64,000 nt of DNA from Clostridiaceae bacterium (GTDB lineage Bacteria > Bacillota > Clostridia > Lachnospirales > Lachnospiraceae), in assembly GCA_902362725.1 (NCBI GenBank), contig CABIXM010000015.1, positions 1 to 64,000 of the forward strand. The letters are read 5' to 3'. Both the position numbers and the translations under genes were made by a program. The notes beneath the pieces were generated by a model that saw only the letters and a program-made list of their open reading frames with translations, was not told where the DNA came from and made no database searches. Shown in pieces: positions 42,063 to 51,808 of this stretch. Positions within the stretch are counted from its first letter, which is position 1, and each line of letters starts with the position of its first letter.

Positions 42063-42077
42063 CAAATTTTTTGTCAA
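42048..42077 (-). promoter_or_regulatory. Sigma-A promoter of rex
   Basis: TTGACA (42072-42077) and TATAAT (42048-42053) on the minus strand with 18-base spacing; both boxes are perfect. It lies about 45 bases upstream of rex. Confidence 0.7.
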
Positions 42078-42106
42078 TCTTTTTGCCGCATTCTTCTAAA
42101 AGAATC

Positions 42107-42135
42107 TTGTTCAATCCCGCATTTTTCGCTATAAT
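42107..42135 (+). promoter_or_regulatory. Sigma-A promoter of the ABC-F gene
   Basis: TTGTTC (42107-42112) and TATAAT (42130-42135), spacing 17, 44 bases upstream of the ABC-F start. Divergent from the rex promoter, whose -35 is 30 bases away. Confidence 0.65.
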
Positions 42136-42178
42136 AAATTTCGTGTGGCATTCAACAACGGAAAAAAGAGGTATTTTT

Positions 42179-44092
42179 ATGATATTAGCATGTCAAAATA
42201 TAAACAAAGCTTTCGGAACGGATGTGATTCTGAAAAACGCGTCCTTCCACATCGAGGATCGGGAAAAGGCCGCCGTGGTCGGGATCAACGGCGCCGGAAA
42301 ATCCACCCTCTTAAAAATCATCATCGGGGAAATGGAGGCGGACTCCGGTGAAGTGATCCTGTCCAAGGGCAGAACCATCGGCTATCTGGCCCAGCATCAG
42401 GATCTGAACAGCGATCACACCATTTATCAGGAGCTGCTGACCGTAAAGCAGGACGTTATTGATCTGGAAGCTCGCATCCGGGACATCGAAGCACGGATGA
42501 AGGAGCTCTCCGGGGAGAACCTGGATACGGCTCTGGAACAATATACCCGTATGAATCATGAATTCGAACTAAAAAACGGATACGCCTACAAAAGCGAGGT
42601 AGTGGGCGTTCTGAAAGGTCTCGGTTTTGAAGAGGAAGAATTTGACAAACACGTCAACAAGCTCTCCGGAGGTCAGAAGACCCGCGTCTCTTTAGGCAAG
42701 CTTCTTCTCTCCCACCCGGATCTCATCATGCTGGACGAGCCCACCAACCATTTGGACATGAATTCCATCGCCTGGCTGGAAACCTTCCTTCTGAATTACG
42801 ACGGCGCGGTTCTGGTGGTAGCCCATGACCGGTATTTTCTGAACCGGATTGCCACGAAAATCATCGAGATCGACGCGGGCGAGGTGACCACTTTCCAGGG
42901 AAATTATTCCGACTATGCCGCGAAAAAATCCAAACTAAGGGAGGCCCGCATGCACGCCTGGCTGAACCAGCAGCGGGAAATCAAGCACCAGGAAGAGGTC
43001 ATCCAGAAGCTCAAATCCTTCAACCGGGAGAAATCTATCAAGCGCGCCGAGAGCCGCGAGAAAATGCTGGATAAAATGGAGGTTCTGGAGAAACCCAGCG
43101 AGATCCGCTCCGAGATGCACATCACCCTGGAGCCCAAGGTGGTCAGCGGAAATGACGTACTGACCGTGGAAGGCCTTGCAAAATCCTTTGGACCCCAGAC
43201 TCTGTTCACCGATCTGAATTTCGAAGTCAAACGCGGTGAGCGTGTGGCACTCATCGGCAATAACGGCACCGGCAAGACTACGATTTTAAAAATCCTGAAC
43301 GGCCTTCTCCCGGCAGACAGCGGTTCCTTTACACTTGGTTCGAAAGTCCATATCGGTTACTACGATCAGGAGCACCATGTGCTGCACCCGGAGAAAACCC
43401 TGTTCGAGGAGATTTCGGACGCCTACCCGGATCTGGACAATACTACAATTCGAAGCACCCTGGCTGCCTTTCTCTTTACCGGCGACGATGTCTTTAAGCG
43501 CATCTCGGAGCTCTCCGGCGGCGAGCGGGGCCGCGTCTCCCTGGCCAAGCTGATGCTCTCCGAAGCCAATTTTTTGATCCTGGACGAGCCCACCAACCAT
43601 CTGGATATCGTCTCCAAGGAAATTCTGGAGCAGGCCCTGAACTGCTATACCGGCACGGTGCTCTACGTCTCTCATGACCGTTATTTCATCAACACCACCG
43701 CCACCCGGATTCTCGATCTGACCGGCGGCCAGTTAGTCAATTATATCGGCAATTATGATTATTATTTGGAAAAGCATGAGATTCTGACACCGAAGGCCGT
43801 ACCCGCAGAAGCGGCAGAGACAAAGGCGGCGGAACCGGAATCTGCCGGAAAGCTGGACTGGAAGCAGCAGAAAGAGGAACAGGCCCGCCAGAGAAAACGG
43901 GAAAATGATTTCAAAAAAACCGAAGCGGAAATCTTCGAACTGGAGACCCGGGACGGTGAGATCGATCAGCTTCTGACCCAGGAATCTGTCTACACGAACG
44001 TGGCGGAATGTATGAAGCTCCACAAAGAAAAAGAGGCCATCGCGGCCCGTCTTGAAATACTCTATGAACAATGGGAAGCGCTGGCTCAATGA
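42179..44092 (+). CDS. ABC-F family ATPase (YdiF-like)
   Basis: A 637-residue protein with two ATPase domains and no membrane segments. Domain 1: GINGAGKS (Walker A), LSGGQKTRVSLGK (signature), MLDEPTNHLD; domain 2: GNNGTGKT, LSGGERGRVSLAK, ILDEPTNHLD. The two are joined by a charged linker with an EXXH/coiled helix, and the last 80 residues are a helical acidic extension. ABC-F proteins act at the ribosome as translation factors or antibiotic protection; position beside rex matches Bacillus ydiF. ATG 42179 has AAGAGG upstream. Confidence 0.93.
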   Translation: MILACQNINKAFGTDVILKNASFHIEDREKAAVVGINGAGKSTLLKIIIGEMEADSGEVILSKGRTIGYLAQHQDLNSDHTIYQELLTVKQDVIDLEARIRDIEARMKELSGENLDTALEQYTRMNHEFELKNGYAYKSEVVGVLKGLGFEEEEFDKHVNKLSGGQKTRVSLGKLLLSHPDLIMLDEPTNHLDMNSIAWLETFLLNYDGAVLVVAHDRYFLNRIATKIIEIDAGEVTTFQGNYSDYAAKKSKLREARMHAWLNQQREIKHQEEVIQKLKSFNREKSIKRAESREKMLDKMEVLEKPSEIRSEMHITLEPKVVSGNDVLTVEGLAKSFGPQTLFTDLNFEVKRGERVALIGNNGTGKTTILKILNGLLPADSGSFTLGSKVHIGYYDQEHHVLHPEKTLFEEISDAYPDLDNTTIRSTLAAFLFTGDDVFKRISELSGGERGRVSLAKLMLSEANFLILDEPTNHLDIVSKEILEQALNCYTGTVLYVSHDRYFINTTATRILDLTGGQLVNYIGNYDYYLEKHEILTPKAVPAEAAETKAAEPESAGKLDWKQQKEEQARQRKRENDFKKTEAEIFELETRDGEIDQLLTQESVYTNVAECMKLHKEKEAIAARLEILYEQWEALAQ

Positions 44093-45081
44093 TTGGCCAG
44101 CGCTTTTTCTAATTCATCCAGATTGTCATAGGTGACATACAGTCCGAAGCCCTGGCTTTCCAGGGTACCGTCCCGCTTCCCATTAAAGATGCGATCAATG
44201 ATCATATCGCCCACCACTTCAGTATAGTGGCTTCCCTCGTAGTAATAATTCTTATTTCTGGTAACGTCATTTTCCCCGCTGAAATTATAATAACCGCCCG
44301 TGGCGCCTCCCAGCCAGTTCAGGTAATTGGCGTAACCATAATACTCAGACTGCTGATAGGTCTTATAATAGATCGGATTGGAAAATACAATCAGATTGAT
44401 ACCGTACTCCTTACAGAGATCCCGGATGTCCTCCACCGCAAAGATGGAGTCGCTCAGGAAATCCTTATAGTAATCGTCCCAGTAGGGCGCGTCGTTTTTA
44501 AATGTACCTCCCAGGGACGGATCCCGTACGGTGCAGCCACTCTCATAATACCGGGTCACATAATCCGGATCCTCCGTCGTGTAATTCAGGATCACGTCCA
44601 GAGACAGCAGCACTCCCTTGATACTGAAATAATTTGCATAAAAACTCAGTTTATTCGTTCTTGGGTAAGGAATCCGGTAAAACTGCTGTTCATGAAGCGC
44701 CGGATCCACAAAGCAGGAAATATTGTCCACGCCGATCATCACATTTTTCGGAATGATTCCATTGGCAATCAGCTCCCGCAGATTCTCCAGATGCTCTGCA
44801 GGAAGTCCCTCTGAGTAGGACATATTATACCATTTTCCCTCCGGAATTTTCTCCACGTCGATGAAGCCGGTCCGGGACGAGCCAAACAGGAAGGAATCAA
44901 ATTTATCCGGATTGTGCAGAATATACTGCATTTTTATATAATTACTGTTGGGCTCTACTCCGTTATCCCGTATCTTCTGCCAATGGAACACATTGTAGGG
45001 ATCCACCGCCATGGGAATGGCGATTTCCAGAATCAGGATAAAGAGCAGGAAAGGCGCAATTTTACGCAAAAATCTTTTCAT
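44086..45081 (-). CDS. SGNH/AlgJ-like acyltransferase partner protein, membrane anchored
   Basis: A 331-residue protein with one N-terminal hydrophobic anchor (about residues 10-26), then a periplasm-side domain with FGSSRTG near residue 67 (GSS-R of the SGNH nucleophile) and GSHYTEVVGDMI near 287, resembling the C-terminal DxxH region of SGNH hydrolases. It follows the MBOAT gene and probably shares its acyl-transfer job, as AlgJ/AlgX-type proteins pair with AlgI. The sugar or polymer that is acylated is unknown. Its stop overlaps the convergent ABC-F stop by 7 bases. Confidence 0.6.
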   Translation of the reverse strand: MKRFLRKIAPFLLFILILEIAIPMAVDPYNVFHWQKIRDNGVEPNSNYIKMQYILHNPDKFDSFLFGSSRTGFIDVEKIPEGKWYNMSYSEGLPAEHLENLRELIANGIIPKNVMIGVDNISCFVDPALHEQQFYRIPYPRTNKLSFYANYFSIKGVLLSLDVILNYTTEDPDYVTRYYESGCTVRDPSLGGTFKNDAPYWDDYYKDFLSDSIFAVEDIRDLCKEYGINLIVFSNPIYYKTYQQSEYYGYANYLNWLGGATGGYYNFSGENDVTRNKNYYYEGSHYTEVVGDMIIDRIFNGKRDGTLESQGFGLYVTYDNLDELEKALANH

Positions 45082-45120
45082 CTATGTTCTCTCACTTTCC
45101 TTTGATGGCCGCCCTCATTT

Positions 45121-46563
45121 TTAAAACTGAAAATACACAAAATCATACTGCCCAAGCTGTCTGCTGTAAAGCACGATAAACAACAGGGCAAAATAGAACG
45201 CATAGCGCACCGGCTTCCGAAACCTTCCCAGCCACTGGGCCACATCCGTCTTCAAGGCAATGAAATCATGAGCCACGAGCAGGAAAATCCAGAAAAATAC
45301 CAGCTTCAGTTCCGTACTCTGAATCAGCCCTGCGCCCTTGAAAGCCAGATAGCAGTTCTTCGCATATTCCACCGGCCGGGTGACGCCGTCAAACATGTGC
45401 GCCAGCACATACAACGCATCCCCCATATCGTTGGCCCGGAAAAAGAGCCAGGCGAAGGTCACAAAGGCAAAGGTCACCAGAACCCGGATAACGCCCCTCT
45501 CTTTCTTCGGTGGGAAATATCGGTTCCAGACCCGCTCCGCAATCTGTCCCAGGCCGTGCAGGCCGCCCCAGACCACAAAGGTCCAGTTGGCTCCATGCCA
45601 GAGCCCGCTGATCAGGAAGGTAATAATCAGATTGCGGTAGGTTTTCCATGTTCCGGCACGGCTGCCGCCCAGCGGAATATAGACATAGTCCCGGAACCAG
45701 GTGGACAGGGAAATGTGCCATCTGCCCCAAAATTCCTTAATGGATGCCGCAAAATAGGGACTTTTAAAGTTATTGACTAAATCAATATCGAACAGGCAGG
45801 CTACACCTCTGGCGATATCCGAATAACCAGAAAAATCGCAATACACCTGAAAGGCATAGAAAAAGGTCGCCACGCCAAGCGCCAGGCCTGTAAAGTTTGT
45901 CACTTGATTGTATACAATATCCACGCTGGAAGAAAGCACATCCGCAATGGCAATCTTTTTAAAATAGCCCCAGGCGATCAGCTTGGCACCCCGAATCGCC
46001 TTATCGCAGTCAAAAGAATGCTCCTTCTCCATCTGCGGCATCAGATGCTCCGCACGCTCGATGGGTCCTGCCAGAAGCAGGGGGAAAAAGGACACGAACG
46101 CCGCATATTTTCCAAAATGACGGCAGGCCTTCGTCCTTCCCTTATAGACATCAATCACGTATCCCAGCGTCTGAAAGGTATAAAAGGAAATGCCCACCGG
46201 CAGCACCAGATTCAACGTCACGGGACTCATGGAAATCGACACGCTCTTCAAAAGCGACACCAGGGATTTGCTCAGGAAATTGAAATATTTAAAAAAGAAT
46301 AAAAGCCCGAGACACACCACCAGGGCTGTCCAGATACAGAGCTTTCGCTTCTTCGGATTTTCTGTTTTCTCAAGAATCAGCGCCGTGGTATAAGAGACTG
46401 CCGTTGTCAGCAGGATCAGGAAAATATAGGACGCATTGGCGCTCATGTAAAAATAATAGCTGGACACCAGTAGGACGCCCCACCGATGCTTGGGGGGCGT
46501 CAGCCAGTAAATTGCAAATACAATGGGTAAAAATACATAAAACGCATTGGAATTAAACAGCAT
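45121..46563 (-). CDS. MBOAT-family O-acyltransferase (AlgI/DltB-like)
   Basis: A 480-residue membrane O-acyltransferase with about eleven hydrophobic segments. The catalytic His lies in [19 protein letters not shown] near residue 324, and [18 protein letters not shown] is the conserved DFSGYSDMA motif. Such proteins move acyl groups across the membrane to a polymer, as AlgI does for alginate and DltB for teichoic acid. Its ATG overlaps the stop of icd by 11 bases, and the SGNH gene follows, so this appears to be an acylation pair driven from the icd promoter. Confidence 0.92.
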   Translation of the reverse strand: MLFNSNAFYVFLPIVFAIYWLTPPKHRWGVLLVSSYYFYMSANASYIFLILLTTAVSYTTALILEKTENPKKRKLCIWTALVVCLGLLFFFKYFNFLSKSLVSLLKSVSISMSPVTLNLVLPVGISFYTFQTLGYVIDVYKGRTKACRHFGKYAAFVSFFPLLLAGPIERAEHLMPQMEKEHSFDCDKAIRGAKLIAWGYFKKIAIADVLSSSVDIVYNQVTNFTGLALGVATFFYAFQVYCDFSGYSDIARGVACLFDIDLVNNFKSPYFAASIKEFWGRWHISLSTWFRDYVYIPLGGSRAGTWKTYRNLIITFLISGLWHGANWTFVVWGGLHGLGQIAERVWNRYFPPKKERGVIRVLVTFAFVTFAWLFFRANDMGDALYVLAHMFDGVTRPVEYAKNCYLAFKGAGLIQSTELKLVFFWIFLLVAHDFIALKTDVAQWLGRFRKPVRYAFYFALLFIVLYSRQLGQYDFVYFQF

Positions 46564-47770
46564 TTAAAAATTCCTCTAAGGTCTTTCGGATTTCTTTGAT
46601 AAAATCACTGCTGGAAAGTACCGTCGGATTCGGAAGGGTGGTAATCAGTGCCAGATCCTTGGTCATTTTTCCGTTCTCAATGGTTGCGATGGAGGCCTCT
46701 TCCAATTTGTTCGCGAAATTCATCAGAGCCGGGATCTGATCCAGCTCACCGCGCTTCCGCAGGGCTCCAGACCAGGCAAAGATGGTCGCCATGGAGTTCG
46801 TGGAGGTCTCCTCTCCCTTCAGATGCTTGTAGTAATGGCGCTGCACCGTTCCGTGAGCCGCCTCATACTCGAAGTATCCGTGAGGAGATACCAGGACAGA
46901 TGTCATCATGGCCAGAGAACCGAAGGCTGTGGCGATCAGATCGCTCATCACGTCGCCGTCGTAATTCTTGCAGGCCCAGATATAGCCGCCCTCAGACTTG
47001 ATGACACGGGCCACCGCGTCGTCAATCAGGGTATAGAAATAGGTGATACCCAGCTCCTCAAACTTCTCCTTATATTCTTTCTCATAAATCTCCTGAAATA
47101 CATCCTTGAAGAAATGATCATATTTTTTGGAAATGGTGTCCTTGGTGGCAAACCACAGATCCTGCTTCTGGGAAACCGCATAGGAGAAGCAGCTCCGCGC
47201 AAAGCTTTCGATGGAGCTCTCCAGATTGTGCATACCCTGTACCACGCCGCCCTCTTTGAAGTCGTGGATGGTCTCCCGCATCTCGGTGCCGTCCTCGCCG
47301 GTAAATACCAGCTCACACTTTCCAGGACCCGGAATCCGCATTTCAGAGGCCTTGTATACATCGCCGTAGGCATGACGGGCTACGGTAATTGGTTTCTTCC
47401 AGTTTTTTACATAAGGCTCGATGCCTTTTACAATAATCGGGACACGGAATACAGTGCCATCAAGCAATGCACGGATGGTCCCGTTGGGGCTCTTCCACAT
47501 CTGCTTTAAGTCATATTCCTCCATACGGGCCGCGTTCGGCGTAATGGTCGCGCACTTAACCGCCACGCCGTATTTCTTCGTGGCTTCTGCCGCGTCTACG
47601 GTCACCTGATCGTCCGTCGCATTCCGATGCTCTAGACCCAGGTCATAATATTCAGTCTTCAAATCAATAAACGGAAGAAGAAGTTCATCCTTGATCATCT
47701 TCCAGAGAATCCGGGTCATCTCGTCTCCGTCCATCTCTACCAGCGGAGTTGTCATCTTAATCTTATCCAT
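46553..47770 (-). CDS. icd: NADP-dependent isocitrate dehydrogenase (eukaryotic-type, homodimeric)
   Basis: A 405-residue IDH of the eukaryotic/bacterial type II clade: [19 protein letters not shown] at the start, [19 protein letters not shown] and [14 protein letters not shown], all IDH1/2-like. It oxidatively decarboxylates isocitrate to 2-oxoglutarate with NADP+. ATG 47770 has GAGGAGG upstream. A sigma-A-like TTGCAG-N17-TATAAT promoter lies at 47817-47845, with a short CGCGG/CCGCG hairpin in the leader. Transcription probably continues into the acyltransferase pair. Confidence 0.96.
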   Translation of the reverse strand: MDKIKMTTPLVEMDGDEMTRILWKMIKDELLLPFIDLKTEYYDLGLEHRNATDDQVTVDAAEATKKYGVAVKCATITPNAARMEEYDLKQMWKSPNGTIRALLDGTVFRVPIIVKGIEPYVKNWKKPITVARHAYGDVYKASEMRIPGPGKCELVFTGEDGTEMRETIHDFKEGGVVQGMHNLESSIESFARSCFSYAVSQKQDLWFATKDTISKKYDHFFKDVFQEIYEKEYKEKFEELGITYFYTLIDDAVARVIKSEGGYIWACKNYDGDVMSDLIATAFGSLAMMTSVLVSPHGYFEYEAAHGTVQRHYYKHLKGEETSTNSMATIFAWSGALRKRGELDQIPALMNFANKLEEASIATIENGKMTKDLALITTLPNPTVLSSSDFIKEIRKTLEEFLNAV

Positions 47771-47816
47771 CGTAGGTCCTCCTCGAGTCCCGCGGTTTTT
47801 CCGCGCTTTGAAATTT

Positions 47817-47845
47817 ATTATAGACGATTTCCCGGGGGACTGCAA
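47817..47845 (-). promoter_or_regulatory. Sigma-A promoter of icd
   Basis: TTGCAG (47840-47845) and TATAAT (47817-47822) on the minus strand, spacing 17, between the subtilase stop and icd. A CGCGG(TTTTT)CCGCG hairpin lies in the leader at 47791-47805. Confidence 0.6.
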
Positions 47846-47846
47846 G

Positions 47847-49559
47847 TTAAAATCGCCCGAGAGCCGTAAATGCCTGATAAAGATTCAGGGTTCCATAGCC
47901 CCAGGAACGGTTGGGATAAAGCAGGGAAGGACTTCGATCCGCACCGCGGATCAATAACTGTTTGATTTCCAGGGTGCCCATGGTCAGCCGGTTGCCACGT
48001 CCGACGCCCCATTCCAGCAAAAGGGCCGCCCCTCCGGCTGTCAGGGCTGCAGCCGCGCTGGTTCCGGTCACCGCCGTTTCCCGGTTATCCGGGCCGTATG
48101 CCGTGACGTTTACGCCGGGAGCCGCCAAATCCGGCTTGATTCTTCCGTTTCGCGTAAAGCCTCTTCCAGAATCCATATAGAGACTGCCATTTTCTGCCCG
48201 ATATGCACCCACGGTGATGGGCGTCTCTGTGTTGGACGGCTCCGTCAAGGTGATATCCGGGTTGGAATTCAGAAATTCCGTCTGAGCGCTGATAAAGCCG
48301 GTGACCGGCAGCCACAGATTGTAGACGCCGTCCACCACCCGTTCGCCGTAGACCCGGATACGCCAGATCCCCGGGGAGGGATCCGCCATGCGGATCGCAA
48401 TGAGCTGTTCCCCGCTGAAAGGATCCAGCGACTGCACATTCACATAAATTACCGTCTTTTCGAACAGGAAATCAAACATCCAGTTCTTCTGCGCCGAGGT
48501 CACCCGGGGAACCTCCTCCCCTGAAGGCGATGTGACCGATACAGAAAACACATCCGGCGTGTTGCTCCAGAGCTCCATCATCAGCCCAGTCTCCCGCTCA
48601 TCCACCCGCAGTTCCACATCCTGGTAGGGTTCCTGTTCCCGCATAACGCCATAGTAATGATGGCCCTGATTGGCCTCGTTGCCTCCTGCAATCACGATAC
48701 AGCGGCCAGCCCGGGCGCCGATGGCGTTCAGATAAGAAGATAAGGGCGAGGTGCCGGTGTGGCCGCCCATATTACTGCCGATAGCCAGACAGATGACCAG
48801 TGGAAGGCCTTCCCGCTGGGCCAGCTCCTCCAGAAAACGCACGCCCAGCATCACATCATTTTCCTGATAGGCCTCGGCTTCCGGGCTTACCAGAAAATAC
48901 TCCTTCAGATAGGACTTGGCCGGTTTCAGTTTCACCATGGCGATGGACGCCAGCGGCGCGGCTCCCACAAAGCTGTTCTCAAGGTTCTCGCTTCCACCCG
49001 CTATCGATGCCAGCCTCGTGCCGTGGCCAGAGCTGTCCAGGGAGGGCACGATTTCGTAGGGCAGCGCACTTGCCAGCGCTTCATTGATCTGTTCCCGTGT
49101 ATACACGCTCCCGTAGCCGATCCCCTCCGGTGGGGTACCGCTCTGGTCTATCTGATCCCAGATGGTCAGAATCCGGCTTTTCCCGGCGGCATCCAGAAAG
49201 CATCGGTTCCGGTAATCGATGCCCGTGTCCACAAAGCCAAGCAGAACGCCCTGTCCCCGCAGATTCAGAACCGGCTGATTCTGCAGTGCCAGAATTCCCG
49301 AAGCTTCCAGACTCTCGCTCTGCAGTGGTGTATACAAAGTAGGAAATAGCTCATACCCATATTCGTACAGCCGCTCCCTATCGGCAGTCCACTTGTTCCG
49401 GTCCGCATAAAAGACTGTATAATAATCATTGATGCGCTGCACACACACATCCGGATAAATCTCCCGGATGTCCTCCTCCCGCACGTTGGTCTGCCAGATA
49501 AAATCAGCGTAATCCTCTGATACGATTTTTTCCCGGCACTGCTCCTCTCTTTCTTCCAT
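47847..49559 (-). CDS. Csp-like S8 (subtilisin) protease
   Basis: A 570-residue subtilase with no signal peptide. An N-terminal domain of about 100 residues (a likely prodomain) precedes the catalytic part: Asp in GFVDTGIDY near residue 110, His in [14 protein letters not shown] near 190, oxyanion Asn in [13 protein letters not shown], and Ser in [19 protein letters not shown] near 510. A beta-rich insertion before the Ser matches the Csp family, whose members process germination proteases in Clostridium spores. The length (about 565 in CspB) also fits. All three catalytic residues are intact. Confidence 0.75.
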   Translation of the reverse strand: MEEREEQCREKIVSEDYADFIWQTNVREEDIREIYPDVCVQRINDYYTVFYADRNKWTADRERLYEYGYELFPTLYTPLQSESLEASGILALQNQPVLNLRGQGVLLGFVDTGIDYRNRCFLDAAGKSRILTIWDQIDQSGTPPEGIGYGSVYTREQINEALASALPYEIVPSLDSSGHGTRLASIAGGSENLENSFVGAAPLASIAMVKLKPAKSYLKEYFLVSPEAEAYQENDVMLGVRFLEELAQREGLPLVICLAIGSNMGGHTGTSPLSSYLNAIGARAGRCIVIAGGNEANQGHHYYGVMREQEPYQDVELRVDERETGLMMELWSNTPDVFSVSVTSPSGEEVPRVTSAQKNWMFDFLFEKTVIYVNVQSLDPFSGEQLIAIRMADPSPGIWRIRVYGERVVDGVYNLWLPVTGFISAQTEFLNSNPDITLTEPSNTETPITVGAYRAENGSLYMDSGRGFTRNGRIKPDLAAPGVNVTAYGPDNRETAVTGTSAAAALTAGGAALLLEWGVGRGNRLTMGTLEIKQLLIRGADRSPSLLYPNRSWGYGTLNLYQAFTALGRF

Positions 49560-49608
49560 TTCAGACTCCGTTTTTCTTCTTTTTAAAAGCTATGCCTCGC
49601 CCACTCAA

Positions 49609-50520
49609 TCATGTCTGTTTCAGTAGTCCCGGCAGCCAGATTTCACCCCATCCCTGATGGTTCGGAGCCAAACCCAGACTGCGGCACCCTGTCCGCAGGC
49701 GGGTTTTTACCTGCTCGTTCGTAAGATGCGGTTCGCCGGATAAAAGAAGAGCCAGACTTCCGGCTGCCACTGAGGTGGCCATGGAGGTACCGGATTTCAC
49801 ACGGTAAAATCTGTTTCCCGCCCGTTCAAAATCCGCCCGGCAGGATCGGATCTCCGCCCCCGGCGCCACCGTTTCCGGCTTTCGTACCTGGGCGGACACA
49901 GGACCCCGCCCGGAATAATGGGACCTTCGGACACCCTGCACCGGAATCGCCAGTTCATCGTCGGAGGAACCCACCGTAATCACCTTCGCGCAGGTTCCCG
50001 GCACGGTAATGCTCGCCCGGGCCGGCCCCTGATTCCCAGCGGCTGCACAGATCACAAAACCCGCGTCCCAGGCCTCCTCCACTGCCTGAATAAGCTCTGT
50101 GCGCATCCTTTCCTGTGGCACTCTCCCGCCCACGGAAATATTGATAATCCGCACGTCATACTCTTTTCCATGCTCCATCAGCCAGTACAGGGCGCGAATC
50201 AAGCTTACGCTGTCCCCATTTCCCCGGCTGTCCAATATCTTCAGGGAAACAAAATGGCACCGCGGCGCAAGTCCCTGGTACCTGCCGCCGGATGCCTCTC
50301 CCGTTCCTCCGATAATTCCGCTGATGTGAGTCCCGTGACCGCAGTCATCCGCCGCGTCACTGGAATTCGTAAGGTAATTATAAGAATAAACCACCCGTCC
50401 CTTTAAGTCCGGGTGTCTGTCATTGATGCCGGAATCCACAACCGCCACGCCCACGCCCTCCCCGTAGAGGGACAGCCGATATGCCGCCTGCGCTTCGATC
50501 AGTCTTCTCACGCGATCCAT
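49609..50520 (-). CDS. S8 (subtilisin-like) serine protease, intracellular type
   Basis: A 303-residue subtilase without a prodomain or signal peptide. Asp in VAVVDSGINDRHPD near residue 28, His in CGHGTHISGIIGG near 62, Asn in CAAAGNQGPA near 155, and Ser in GTSMATSVAAGSLALLL near 245. All catalytic residues are intact. Domain composition resembles intracellular subtilisins or the CspA-type. It is immediately upstream of the larger Csp-like gene on the same strand, so the two may be transcribed together. Confidence 0.85.
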   Translation of the reverse strand: MDRVRRLIEAQAAYRLSLYGEGVGVAVVDSGINDRHPDLKGRVVYSYNYLTNSSDAADDCGHGTHISGIIGGTGEASGGRYQGLAPRCHFVSLKILDSRGNGDSVSLIRALYWLMEHGKEYDVRIINISVGGRVPQERMRTELIQAVEEAWDAGFVICAAAGNQGPARASITVPGTCAKVITVGSSDDELAIPVQGVRRSHYSGRGPVSAQVRKPETVAPGAEIRSCRADFERAGNRFYRVKSGTSMATSVAAGSLALLLSGEPHLTNEQVKTRLRTGCRSLGLAPNHQGWGEIWLPGLLKQT

Positions 50521-50549
50521 AAGAAAAGACTCCCTGTCTTTTTCTTATT

Positions 50550-51785
50550 TTATGCATCCCCGGCCCGGACTGCCAATTGAAACAGCACAAAGCCCGCTGC
50601 AAACATCACGGCCAGCATGGCCACACCAGCCCGCGAGGTGTGAAAGAGCTGCGTAGAGATGCCCATCAGCATGGTTCCCACAAAAGCAGCTCCCTTGCCG
50701 AAGATATCGAAGAAGCCAAAGAACTCTGTGGCCTTCTCCTTCGGGATAATCCTTGCGAAATAGGAGCGGGACATGGACTGAATCGCACCCTGGAATAGCG
50801 CCACCCAGACCGCCAGGAACCAGAATTCCCAAGCCTTGTCAAGTTGCAGCGCAAAAAGCACCACACCAAAATAACTGATGATGGAAGCTTGAATCAGTGT
50901 GGTATTGCGCACCGTTCGGGACAGTCTTCCGAACAGAATTGAGCAGGGAAACGCCACCACCTGGGTCAGCAGAAGCGCCAGCAAAAGATTCGTATCGCTG
51001 ATGCCCACATCCTTGCCGTAGGAAGTAGCCATATCAATGATCGTGTATACACCATCGATATAGCAGAAAAACGCCAGAAGGAAATACCAGATCTTCGGCG
51101 TCTTCCGGATCTCCACGAAGCTCTGTCCCAGACGGCGGAAGCTGTCCCGCACCAGATTCGCGGTCCGCTCCACATAATGAATCTGCTGATAGCTCTTAAG
51201 GAGCGGCAGGGTCACCAGGAACCACCAGGCTGCGTTGACCAGAAAGGCCAGAGCCATCGCCAGGGTGCCGGAGATGCCGAACGCGTCTGCCTTCAGCACG
51301 AAAATCAGACTGAATACAAAGGGAATGCAGCTTCCGATATAGCCCCAGGCATAGCCCCGGGCCGATACCTCATCCATACGATCGTCTGTGGTCACATCGC
51401 CCAGCATGGCGTCGTAAAAGACCAGGCTGGCATTGAGTCCCACCTTGGCAATCACATAGACCACCAGAAAGGCCAGCCAGGTCTTCGGAACCGCCAGGCC
51501 TGCACAGCCCAACACGCCCATCATCATGAAAAAGGTAAAGACCGGCTTTTTGAAGCCTTTGGTATCCGCGAAGCTTCCCAGCACCGGGCCGAGAACCGCT
51601 ACAATAATCGTCACCAGCGACGTGGCATAGCTGAAATACGCGGTAGAATCCGCCGCTGAGATACCACTGGCTGCCGCAATGTTCTTATAATAGATCGGTA
51701 TGATCGTGGACGCCAGCATGACAAAGGCGGAATTGCCAACGTCATAAAGGATCCAGTTTTTCTCCAGTTTTGTCATTTTTTTCAT
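50550..51785 (-). CDS. UMF1/Atg22-type MFS transporter
   Basis: A 411-residue membrane protein with about twelve helices. The start WILYDVGNSAFVMLASTIIPIYY and LGPVLGSFADTKGFKK are characteristic of the UMF1 (Atg22-like) family, whose members are thought to export amino acids or small solutes. ATG 51785 has GGGGGAG 7 bases upstream. An alternative ATG at 51809 overlaps the preceding stop (TAATG). Substrate is unknown. Confidence 0.85.
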   Translation of the reverse strand: MKKMTKLEKNWILYDVGNSAFVMLASTIIPIYYKNIAAASGISAADSTAYFSYATSLVTIIVAVLGPVLGSFADTKGFKKPVFTFFMMMGVLGCAGLAVPKTWLAFLVVYVIAKVGLNASLVFYDAMLGDVTTDDRMDEVSARGYAWGYIGSCIPFVFSLIFVLKADAFGISGTLAMALAFLVNAAWWFLVTLPLLKSYQQIHYVERTANLVRDSFRRLGQSFVEIRKTPKIWYFLLAFFCYIDGVYTIIDMATSYGKDVGISDTNLLLALLLTQVVAFPCSILFGRLSRTVRNTTLIQASIISYFGVVLFALQLDKAWEFWFLAVWVALFQGAIQSMSRSYFARIIPKEKATEFFGFFDIFGKGAAFVGTMLMGISTQLFHTSRAGVAMLAVMFAAGFVLFQLAVRAGDA

Positions 51786-51808
51786 TCCATCTCTCCCCCG
51801 CTGCGCCA

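Noticed and set aside
42005..42178. Canonical Rex operator between rex and ABC-F
   Set aside because: TTGTTAAN4TTAACAA is not present; only the CTTTTCGA dyad is.
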